A stretch of DNA of 7,722 nt from Phycisphaerales bacterium UBA7708 (GTDB lineage Bacteria; Planctomycetota; Phycisphaerae; Sedimentisphaerales; Anaerohalosphaeraceae), in assembly GCA_002482415.1 (NCBI GenBank), contig DLFY01000272.1:5476-13197 (forward strand), read 5' to 3'. A program made the translations under genes and the position numbers. Positions 1 to 6,087 of this stretch are shown piece after piece (within the stretch, counting starts at the first letter, position 1; each line of letters opens with the position of its first letter). The notes below the pieces were generated by a model that was given only the letters and a program-made list of their open reading frames with translations, did no database searches and had not been told where the DNA came from.

Positions 1-951
1 GAGGCCCGCAAAATCAATGGCAATTCCGGCGTCAAAGTAACTCAAGCTGTTCCCGGAAAATCATACTCGGTCGATCGTTCCGTAGATCAATTTGAAAAAG
101 ACGATGATTTCAGCACGCCCGAGGCGGCCTATGCCAGCATCAACAAGCTCTCCAGCCAGAATAAGATCAACTGGAAGCAGGTCTCGGCTGCAGAGCTGGC
201 GCCTAAAATGAAAGACGAAATCGCAAAAACCCCCGCCGACTGGGGCAAGGTGCTGGCCGGGGCAAAGATTCTGGAAGTCTATCAGGCCGATGCCAAAGCG
301 ATGGTGGTGGCTGAGCTGCCGCAGGTCTTGTCCGCCGAAAAGATTGTTGCGCCGTTCGATGTGCGGTATTTCAGCAGCGAAAATGGCAAATGGCTCAATC
401 TCGGCAACGACCGGTTTAACTCGGTCGATGAAGCGGTAAGCAAGTGGGCCAAGACCATATCCGCCGCACCGGCCCAGAAAAAAGCGGCAGCCAAACCCAG
501 TGAACAGGCTTATGACGACGGAAAATCAGCCGGGAAGTCCAGTGTTGCCGGCGGTGCCCATGTGGTTAGATTTGAAGGCGAAAAAGAATGCCAGGTCATG
601 GCCGTCAGGATTTATGGCTCCCGTTACGGTACCCCGCAGCCGCCGCAGGAAAAGTTTAAAATCGTCCTGACCGATGGGGATAATCAGACTATCGAGGAAA
701 TGGAGTTTCCATATTCGCTGTTCAAACGGGGCGATCCGGCCTGGTACACCGTCAAACTGCCCAAGCCGGTCGATGTGCCTGCGACATTCTGTGTCGTTGT
801 CGATTTCAATCCCGAACAGACCAAAGGTGTCTATGTGCATTATGATGCCCAAGCCTCCGGCCACTCGTTTACCGGTTCAACCACGGATAATGTCAAGCCG
901 GAATCGTTTGACAAAGGCGACTGGATGATTCGCACGATGGTACTCAACTGA
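1..951 (+). CDS. C-terminal part of a large planctomycete-type protein (5' end outside the window)
   Basis: The frame is open from base 1 to the TGA at 949-951, giving 316 residues of a protein that begins upstream. The ATG at 208 is internal: conserved-looking sequence (DFSTPEAAYASINKLS, about residues 37-52) precedes it and no ribosome binding site lies before it. Three parts can be seen. Residues 35-70 are a helical segment. Residues 85-153 form a compact module with RYFSSENGKWLNLGND at 122-137. After an Ala/Lys-rich linker (155-169), residues 170-316 form a probable beta-sandwich starting YDDGKSAGK, with repeated aromatic and glycine positions and ending in DWMIRTMV. From memory, this arrangement occurs at the C-terminus of large planctomycete proteins whose N-termini vary (M56/BlaR1-like peptidases, sigma-factor-linked or redoxin proteins). 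The missing N-terminus would decide which, so no function is assigned. The gene is certain; the family placement is tentative. Confidence 0.85.
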   Translation, partial: EARKINGNSGVKVTQAVPGKSYSVDRSVDQFEKDDDFSTPEAAYASINKLSSQNKINWKQVSAAELAPKMKDEIAKTPADWGKVLAGAKILEVYQADAKAMVVAELPQVLSAEKIVAPFDVRYFSSENGKWLNLGNDRFNSVDEAVSKWAKTISAAPAQKKAAAKPSEQAYDDGKSAGKSSVAGGAHVVRFEGEKECQVMAVRIYGSRYGTPQPPQEKFKIVLTDGDNQTIEEMEFPYSLFKRGDPAWYTVKLPKPVDVPATFCVVVDFNPEQTKGVYVHYDAQASGHSFTGSTTDNVKPESFDKGDWMIRTMVLN

Positions 952-1018
952 AATAACGTCCCAATGACATGAATTATATTCGGATGCAGCAAGGCTGGAA
1001 ACACTGGCGGAGACAATC

Positions 1019-1570
1019 ATGACTGTCGATATATCAAAGGAATCGCTGATTGCTCGTATTCATCAAAAGATCAATCCCTGGATAATCCTGGCTGCAATGG
1101 TGCCTGTTGTGATTTTTTTCTGGTCTGTTGCCAGACAACCTGTTCTTTCCGTGGTGTCCGGGGCTGTTCCAGGATATGTGTTCAGCGGCAGATTGTTTTC
1201 CGATCCCTTTGATATTTGTCATGCCGGATTTGCGATGGACCAGCCCACCATCGGAAAGTGGTTATTCTGGTTTACCGCGATAGCCGTGCTTTCATTGCCT
1301 TATGCTTTAATAGTTCGGTGGGTCGGCAACAGGACCACTTATTTCGGATATCTGGCGTATCTTGTCCCCGCAGTCTGTTTGAGTTTTATGCTGATGTGCA
1401 TTCTAAGCTGGCCGCTGTGCTGGCTGATTCAATATATCCATTCGATGGGATTTACTCCCAAACGAATTTTTGGCTTAGTCTATAGTCTTGTCGGCATGGG
1501 GCTGGTGCTGACATTTTTATGGCTGGCAATTCGACGACCCAGTCCAAGCCGAATTGGTCCGTCTGCATAG
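1019..1570 (+). CDS. Unrecognised four-helix integral membrane protein
   Basis: This encodes 183 residues. The ATG at 1019 follows GGAG (1009-1012) at six bases, a good ribosome binding site. Hydrophobic segments lie at about residues 20-38, 81-100, 111-138 and 151-171, so a four-helix inner-membrane protein is expected. A polar stretch of about 40 residues between helices 1 and 2 is probably a loop. The C-terminal tail is short and basic (RRPSPSRIG). The protein is rich in Trp, Ile, Leu and Cys; CILSWPLCW in helix 3 is the most distinctive stretch. I recognise no family motif and no catalytic or transport signature. It starts 67 bp after the preceding gene and could be read through from it, but a strong terminator directly follows it, separating it from the glycosidase gene. 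Its codons appear more AT-rich than those of the oxidoreductase gene at 6088-7542. It is very likely a real gene; its role is unknown. Confidence 0.8.
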   Translation: MTVDISKESLIARIHQKINPWIILAAMVPVVIFFWSVARQPVLSVVSGAVPGYVFSGRLFSDPFDICHAGFAMDQPTIGKWLFWFTAIAVLSLPYALIVRWVGNRTTYFGYLAYLVPAVCLSFMLMCILSWPLCWLIQYIHSMGFTPKRIFGLVYSLVGMGLVLTFLWLAIRRPSPSRIGPSA

Positions 1571-1593
1571 TTGTTCACTCTGAATTACAATAA

Positions 1594-1628
1594 GGTGTCA
1601 TATTCAACCGGATATGGCGCCTTTTTTT
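1594..1628 (+). terminator. Intrinsic terminator after the membrane-protein gene
   Basis: Bases 1594-1605 pair with 1610-1621 as a continuous 12-bp stem that includes three G-U pairs. The loop is AACC (1606-1609) and seven T residues follow directly (1622-1628). The structure lies 24 bases after the TAG stop at 1568-1570. It is a textbook rho-independent terminator on the + strand and isolates the GH43 gene transcriptionally. Confidence 0.9.
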
Positions 1629-1705
1629 ATGCGCCCTGGGTGCATATTTTCCGTAAAATGATGTAAAGAAATCCCGACTCACTGCGTCATTAATAAAGGA
1701 GCGTG

Positions 1706-1711
1706 TATACT
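1706..1711 (+). promoter_or_regulatory. Possible -10 element of the GH43 gene
   Basis: TATACT at 1706-1711 matches five of six bases of the sigma-70 -10 consensus. It would start transcription about 30 bases before the GH43 start codon. The upstream terminator implies that the gene needs its own promoter in 1629-1749. No convincing -35 hexamer sits 16-18 bases upstream (the best is GCGTCA, three of six matches), so this is a weak call. Confidence 0.25.
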
Positions 1712-1749
1712 CAAAAAACGGATAATAACCAGTAATAACAAGGTGGATT

Positions 1750-2694
1750 ATGCAAAACAAATTGATTTATGTATGGATATTGGGTGTTTTAATGCTGGCC
1801 GGATGGGGTGGGGCGGAGGAGGCGACTTATACCAACCCGGTGATTTCAGAAATGGGCCTGGCCGACCCGACGGTGATACTGCATGAGGGCGTGTACTATA
1901 TGTATCCAACGGGCAACAATGTCAGCTATCACGTGTATACCTCAACTGACATGGTGCACTGGACCAAGGGCCCCGAGGTATTTCGTCCCGGTGGGAAAAA
2001 TGTCTGGGCGCCCGATGTATTTTACAATAAGGCTGATAAGAAATTTTACATGTATTATACCGCGGCTTTTCGTGTCGGTGTGGCGGTAGCGGACAAGCCC
2101 GATGGCAAGTTTGAAGACCACGGCATTATTGTGCCCGGCGTAATCGACGGTCACATGTTTCAGGATGACGACGGCCGGTACTATCTGTATTGCACCGATG
2201 TCGGTCAGCTTTTCGTGCAGCCGATGGAAACGCCGCTCAAACCCAAGGGCGAAAAGAAGCTCCTGATGGTTCCCAGCCAGCCCTGGGAATGGCGTTCCGG
2301 CAGGGTCAATGAAGGCCCATGGATGATTAAGCACAAAAAGACCTATTATCTGTTGTATTCCGGCAGCGGGGCGGATTCACGGTTTTACGGCGTCGGGTAT
2401 GCCACCGCAGATAATCCGATGGGACCGTTCACCAAATACTCCGGCAATCCCATCATCGACGGCAGTGAAGGAGTTTACGGGCCGGGACATGGGACCGTAA
2501 CCAAAGATGCCCAGGGCAATCTCTGGCATGTGTATCATCAGAAAAAAGGCCCCGATATTGCGTGGGACCGGTTTATCTGTATTGACCCGATGTGGTTTGA
2601 CCCCAATGATGTGCTGCATGGACAGGCGACGCGAGATACCCCGCAGCCTGCACCAAAATGTGTAAAAGAAGAAAAGAAAGATCAAGAGAAATAA
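1750..2694 (+). CDS. Secreted glycoside hydrolase of family GH43 type
   Basis: This encodes 314 residues. The ATG at 1750 follows AAGGTGG (1740-1746). Residues 1-22 are a Sec-type signal peptide (hydrophobic YVWILGVLMLAGW), so the enzyme acts outside the cytoplasm. The rest is a single five-bladed beta-propeller with the expected GH43 acidic triad. Asp39 in ADPTV is the probable general base. Asp133 in VIDGHMFQDDDG is the probable pKa-modulating Asp. Glu188 in NEGPW is the probable general acid. WAPDV (85-89) and GPGHG (244-248, with the His that lines the active centre in this family) are also present. The family is inverting and acts mainly on alpha-L-arabinofuranosides, beta-xylosides and related linkages; the exact substrate cannot be read here. 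There is no carbohydrate-binding module, and the protein ends in a Lys/Glu-rich tail. It converges on the oxidoreductase-epimerase gene and may supply its substrate, which is inference from proximity. Confidence 0.92.
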   Translation: MQNKLIYVWILGVLMLAGWGGAEEATYTNPVISEMGLADPTVILHEGVYYMYPTGNNVSYHVYTSTDMVHWTKGPEVFRPGGKNVWAPDVFYNKADKKFYMYYTAAFRVGVAVADKPDGKFEDHGIIVPGVIDGHMFQDDDGRYYLYCTDVGQLFVQPMETPLKPKGEKKLLMVPSQPWEWRSGRVNEGPWMIKHKKTYYLLYSGSGADSRFYGVGYATADNPMGPFTKYSGNPIIDGSEGVYGPGHGTVTKDAQGNLWHVYHQKKGPDIAWDRFICIDPMWFDPNDVLHGQATRDTPQPAPKCVKEEKKDQEK

Positions 2695-2708
2695 TCATAA
2701 GTAACGGC

Positions 2709-2755
2709 CCGGGCGCTGCAGCAATAAAGGGTTACTGCTGTATCGCCTGGGTTTT
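2709..2755 (+). terminator. Possible terminator between the convergent genes
   Basis: Bases 2709-2723 can pair with 2736-2750 as an imperfect stem (CCGGGCG against CGCCTGG and CAGCA against TGCTG, with mismatches between) around a 12-base loop. GTTTTC follows on the + strand. It lies just after the GH43 stop and overlaps the last codons of the - strand gene. The T tract is short, so terminator function for GH43, or for both genes, is only plausible. Confidence 0.3.
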
Positions 2756-4936
2756 CATCGTGGCCAATGCCCTGGCCAGATTCTGCTCAAGTCCTTCCCC
2801 CCAGCCGCCTTCGATGGAGACACCGCCGGCATAATTGATTTGCCGCAGGGCCTTGAAGTACGGCGTAAAATCATCCCCGGCAATTCCCGGCGCCGTGCGT
2901 TTCTCCTTTTCGGCAATATGACAATGCTGCAGCATCGCCCCGGCTGCGACCAGTGCGTCAGGCCCTTCATTTTCCTGGGCCATGTGATAAAAATCTGCCA
3001 GCACCTTGATATTGGGATGATTCACATCTTTGGCAATGGCCGTTCCTTCGGCTACTGTATTAACAAAATTGCATTCACCCGACCGCAGCGGCTCAATGAC
3101 AACAATGACATTATACTTGGCCGCAATGGGGCCCAGCCGTTTAAGCAGGTCCACAAATTGTCCGCGGGCCTGCTGACGGTCAAACCCGTCGGGAATCTGC
3201 CGGGCCTTGCCGCTGCCGAAGACTATCCGCTTGACCCCGGCTTCTTTGGCCCGGCGGAAAACGGTTTCAGAATACTCCACAATCGCATCGTGTTTAGTCT
3301 CCGGCCCGGTCACTCGCATTTCAGCCGGAATAAATCCATTGCAGGCATAAATCGGAATGCCCGCGGCCCTGACCTGGGCGACTTTCTGGGCGAACTGCTC
3401 ATCGGTGACTTTGGGGGCCAGCAGCGACTGAACCCCCTCTTCAATGTAATCATAGCCGTTCTCTTTGAGCAGGGCACCATTACCCGAGCCTGTGCAGATG
3501 CCGAAGCGAATGTCCGACTTGACAGCCGCAGCGGCAGGTTTGCCGGCCTGCGGTTGGCCCATCTTGGCCATGCTCAGGGCGGTGGTGGTCGTGTAATACT
3601 TGGCAATCATATTGGGCGTTTCCCAGTCGGGCAGTTTGCCCTCGCCCAGGTATTTCAGATACTTTTCGGTCACCTGTGCAAAATGGGCTTCGTGGCCGAC
3701 ACGGTACGATTCAGGAATGGCGATTTTGAAGCGATTGTTTTCACGCATCGCCATAATGCCCGGATATTTCGGCTGCAGCTTGATGATGGCATTAAACAGG
3801 GCGCTGTGAAGCTGTTCGGGTGTGACGCCGTCGGTCGGTTCGACATACAGTTCGGGTTTGTATTTCTGCTCGGCCCCCTGCAGGATAATGACGTTGGCCC
3901 TGGTGCCCTTCATAATCGAATAATGCGTGTCGCCGCCGCCGGCCGGTGCTTCAAACGCCCAGGTCACCGCGACTTTGGTGTGAATGCCGCGCAGCGTATA
4001 ATTAATCTGGCCGTTGGCAAAGCATTGCAGTTGACCCGCCGCGTTCAGTTGCGGTTTCAGATAATCCGGAAAATCTCCCAGTCGTGTCACGCCGGTAAAC
4101 TGCTCTTTGCTGATGAGCGTCGGCCAGCGCCATGCCGAGACAATGTTGATATCTTTGGTGTAATCGATCACCTGTTCCGGAAACGCCTCCCACATCGACA
4201 AATCCACCAGATGCGTCGTCACATCCACAATGCCTTCACCCTGCTGGGTTGTGTCAAAAAACCACGGCGGCCGTTTCAGCGGACTGCCCGAAACAATCTT
4301 GGAGAAATGATGCACGCTTTCCTTGACAATCGAAGGGTCCTGCTCGGTGCCGGGCTTGAGCTGACCGAAGACCTCCGGCGTATGGGCCAGTTCCTTTTGC
4401 AGGATCGTGGTAATCTCGTACCGCTCGGTCATGATGTCATACAGCAGCACATTATTGGCTTTGGCCGATTCGAACGCCTTTTTCAGCAGTTCAAAGCCTT
4501 TGCCGTCAATGCACATCGGCTTATCAGCCAGCACATTCAATTTGGCGTCCACGCAGTTTTTGATATATTCGGTCTTGAGCTTGTTGTTGCCCGACAGCAC
4601 CACTACATTGCCCTTCTTTTCCTCCAGCAGCTTAGCCTGATAATCCGCGCCGGTATAGACATGCTGTTTCCATGCAGTAGGGGACTCGGCCCGACTGTTA
4701 TAGCCGTCAATGCGTTTGAGGTGTTCGTTCAGGTCGTCACCGGCCGGGGCATACACATACACATTCGGATTGACCTGCGGGTACATCGACTTCTGTACCA
4801 GCGCCGCATGAAAATGCCCCGGGTCCATCGTCGTCAGGGTCACCGAATACGAGGTTTCGTTTGCCGACGCATTTTGACATGAACTGCAAATCATCGCCAC
4901 ACATCCTGTCATAACAACAAAAACTGCTTTCTTCAT
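2732..4936 (-). CDS. Exported fusion of a Gfo/Idh/MocA-type oxidoreductase and a sugar epimerase-like TIM barrel
   Basis: This encodes 734 residues. The ATG at 4936 is chosen because GTGGAGA lies seven to eight bases upstream; an in-frame TTG at 4963 is less good. Residues 1-25 are a signal peptide ending in CSSCQ, so the protein may be a lipoprotein anchored at Cys20, although the lipobox is not ideal. Residues about 28-460 are an oxidoreductase of the Gfo/Idh/MocA superfamily, of the subgroup with a dedicated C-terminal domain. It shows DPGHFHAAL (38-46) at the nucleotide-loop position, LADKPM (136-141) as the EKP-motif equivalent, and GIVDVTTHLVDLSMWEAF. An Ala/Pro linker (about 461-471) joins it to a xylose-isomerase-like TIM barrel (474-734) resembling ketose 3-epimerases. 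IEPLRSGE gives Glu615, ADFYHMAQE gives Asp648 and His651, QHCHIAEK gives His673, and SIEGG gives Glu709; these make a complete metal-binding set. The expected role is two-step oxidation and epimerisation or elimination of a sugar outside the cytoplasm. The substrate is unknown. Confidence 0.9.
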   Translation of the reverse strand: MKKAVFVVMTGCVAMICSSCQNASANETSYSVTLTTMDPGHFHAALVQKSMYPQVNPNVYVYAPAGDDLNEHLKRIDGYNSRAESPTAWKQHVYTGADYQAKLLEEKKGNVVVLSGNNKLKTEYIKNCVDAKLNVLADKPMCIDGKGFELLKKAFESAKANNVLLYDIMTERYEITTILQKELAHTPEVFGQLKPGTEQDPSIVKESVHHFSKIVSGSPLKRPPWFFDTTQQGEGIVDVTTHLVDLSMWEAFPEQVIDYTKDINIVSAWRWPTLISKEQFTGVTRLGDFPDYLKPQLNAAGQLQCFANGQINYTLRGIHTKVAVTWAFEAPAGGGDTHYSIMKGTRANVIILQGAEQKYKPELYVEPTDGVTPEQLHSALFNAIIKLQPKYPGIMAMRENNRFKIAIPESYRVGHEAHFAQVTEKYLKYLGEGKLPDWETPNMIAKYYTTTTALSMAKMGQPQAGKPAAAAVKSDIRFGICTGSGNGALLKENGYDYIEEGVQSLLAPKVTDEQFAQKVAQVRAAGIPIYACNGFIPAEMRVTGPETKHDAIVEYSETVFRRAKEAGVKRIVFGSGKARQIPDGFDRQQARGQFVDLLKRLGPIAAKYNVIVVIEPLRSGECNFVNTVAEGTAIAKDVNHPNIKVLADFYHMAQENEGPDALVAAGAMLQHCHIAEKEKRTAPGIAGDDFTPYFKALRQINYAGGVSIEGGWGEGLEQNLARALATMKTQAIQQ

Positions 4937-5001
4937 CTGGTTTCTCCACAGTAATTGACTCAAATTATTCCTTGATTGCCAGAGATTATATCGATTGAGA
5001 G

Positions 5002-5865
5002 CTATCCCTGCAATGTCCGGATGACGCCGCGCAGATACCCGACCGACTCGGCCAGCCCGACCTGCGGTGCATCCTGATCCTTTTCATACTCAAATGCCGC
5101 CAGCTTGTCATAGCCGATTTTGTCCAGTGCTCGAACCACCGCCGGAATATCAATAACTCCGCGGCCCATTTCGACGGTACCGCCCTTGGCCTCTGCGGCA
5201 GTGACATCCTTGAAATGGAAGTCCAGCAGCCGGTCGGCGACTTTGGCGATTTCCTCGGCCGGATTGATGCCCGAACGCATCGTATGCCCAAGGTCAATGC
5301 ACAACCCCAGACGCTTGTCGCGGTTTTTAATCAATTCATACGCACCTGCCGCCGTGGGATACAGCTTATCCCCGGGACCATGATTATGAATAGCCACAAT
5401 CAGGTCGTACTCTTTGCAGCAGGATTCGGTCAAATCCAGCAATTCATGATTGGGCACACCGACAATGACACGAATGCCGACGGTCTTGGCAAATTCAAAC
5501 GCCCGTTTCACTTCGTCGGCGGTCTTCATATAAATCACACCGCACGCATAAAAATCCAGTCCCGCATCCCGCACCTTCTGAGCCAGCGCCTTCTGTTCCT
5601 CAACAGGCTTATTCATCTGCAGATGAAAATCCTGCTTGATGGAGATGCACTCCAGCTTGAGTTGTTTTGCGATAGCGATGGTCTGGTCCAGGTCCAGCTT
5701 GCGTGTGGTATAGGAAGCCAGGCCAATTTTATAGGCGGGCTTGCGGATTTTTGCTGCACTGACTGTGTCCGGGTTTGTCTGGGCAAGACTCTGACCGCTT
5801 GCGGCCGCGATGGTTCCCAGTCCCGCCAGCTTTAATACGTCGCGCCGGGATGTTAATGTTTGCAT
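5002..5865 (-). CDS. Tat-exported xylose-isomerase-like TIM barrel (sugar epimerase/isomerase/lyase type)
   Basis: This encodes 287 residues. The ATG at 5865 is preceded by GGAGGA seven bases away and begins with a twin-arginine signal (SRRDVLK at 6-12, then a hydrophobic stretch ending AQ at 28-29). The longer in-frame TTG start at 6003 would hide this signal and overlap the promoter. From about residue 44 the protein is a single TIM barrel of the AP-endonuclease-2 / xylose-isomerase-like superfamily. Candidate metal and substrate residues are His160 in AIHNHG, Asp191 and His194 in CIDLGHT, His217 in DFHFKD, and Glu259 in AFEYE. The first position holds His where many relatives have Glu; I associate AIHNHG with a recognised subgroup. 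The length is normal for the family. The gene is followed after 65 bp by the fusion gene on the same strand, with no clear terminator between, so they probably form an operon. The family includes epimerases, isomerases, dehydratases and keto-sugar lyases; the reaction here is not determined. Confidence 0.9.
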   Translation of the reverse strand: MQTLTSRRDVLKLAGLGTIAAASGQSLAQTNPDTVSAAKIRKPAYKIGLASYTTRKLDLDQTIAIAKQLKLECISIKQDFHLQMNKPVEEQKALAQKVRDAGLDFYACGVIYMKTADEVKRAFEFAKTVGIRVIVGVPNHELLDLTESCCKEYDLIVAIHNHGPGDKLYPTAAGAYELIKNRDKRLGLCIDLGHTMRSGINPAEEIAKVADRLLDFHFKDVTAAEAKGGTVEMGRGVIDIPAVVRALDKIGYDKLAAFEYEKDQDAPQVGLAESVGYLRGVIRTLQG

Positions 5866-5908
5866 TAGGTATCCTCCAAAATCAGGTTTTTCTTTTAGGA
5901 CGCCGTTC

Positions 5909-5937
5909 ATCAAAAGAAAGTTATCATTGTTTGTCAA
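5909..5937 (-). promoter_or_regulatory. Promoter of the TIM-barrel / fusion operon
   Basis: Read on the - strand, a perfect TTGACA (+ strand 5932-5937) is followed after 17 bases by TTTGAT (5909-5914), four of six matches to the -10 consensus. Transcription would begin near 5902, leaving a leader of about 35-40 bases before the ATG at 5865. This is the only strong sigma-70-like promoter seen upstream of the operon. Confidence 0.6.
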
Positions 5938-5984
5938 GGAAATTTCACACGTCTTGGGAAAATTCGGTGTTTTTCCTTGACAAA
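5930..5984. repeat. Perfect 13-bp inverted repeat spanning the divergent promoters
   Basis: TTTGTCAAGGAAA (5930-5942) and its exact reverse complement TTTCCTTGACAAA (5972-5984) are separated by 29 bases. The arm centres are 42 bp apart, about four helical turns. Each arm contains the TTGACA of one of two back-to-back promoters. Identity runs beyond the hexamer on both sides, so the arms may also be binding sites for a shared regulator. The spacer holds a related imperfect direct repeat (GGAAATTTC at 5938-5946 and GGAAAATTC at 5957-5965). Confidence 0.75.
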
Positions 5985-6007
5985 TTCCGCCTGCGGGCCA
6001 CAATAAT
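5977..6007 (+). promoter_or_regulatory. Promoter of the Tat-exported oxidoreductase gene
   Basis: A perfect TTGACA at 5977-5982 is followed after 16 bases by CACAAT (5999-6004), four of six -10 matches. Alternatively AATAAT (6002-6007), five of six matches, lies at a longer 19-base spacing. The transcript would have a leader of roughly 75 bases before the ATG at 6088. The -35 is convincing; the choice of -10 is uncertain. Confidence 0.55.
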
Positions 6008-6087
6008 TCCTAATTCAGATGCCGGAACGGCCCGTGTACCGTCCTGAGCAAGCTATTCTTTACTTGTTATTGAATAAGGAGTTAGCA

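Noticed and set aside
1575..1760. A 61-codon - strand frame between the membrane protein and GH43 genes
   Set aside because: It runs through the terminator hairpin and the presumed GH43 promoter and has no recognisable protein features.
2840..4882. A 680-codon open frame on the + strand opposite the fusion gene
   Set aside because: It starts at a TTG without a ribosome binding site, its translation resembles no protein family, and it lies entirely antisense to a gene with clear conserved motifs in both domains. It is a by-product of codon bias.
4937..4963. A longer start (TTG at 4963) for the fusion gene
   Set aside because: The ATG at 4936 has a well-placed GGAG and leaves a clean signal peptide (MKKAVFVV). 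The extension adds nine unremarkable residues.
5866..6003. A longer start (TTG at 6003) for the stand-alone TIM barrel
   Set aside because: It would add 46 residues before the Tat signal and run across the divergent promoter repeat. The ATG at 5865 has an excellent GGAGGA.
6019..6087. A longer start (ATG at 6019) for the oxidoreductase
   Set aside because: No ribosome binding site precedes it, whereas the ATG at 6088 has AAGGAG at ideal spacing and places the twin-arginine motif near the N-terminus.
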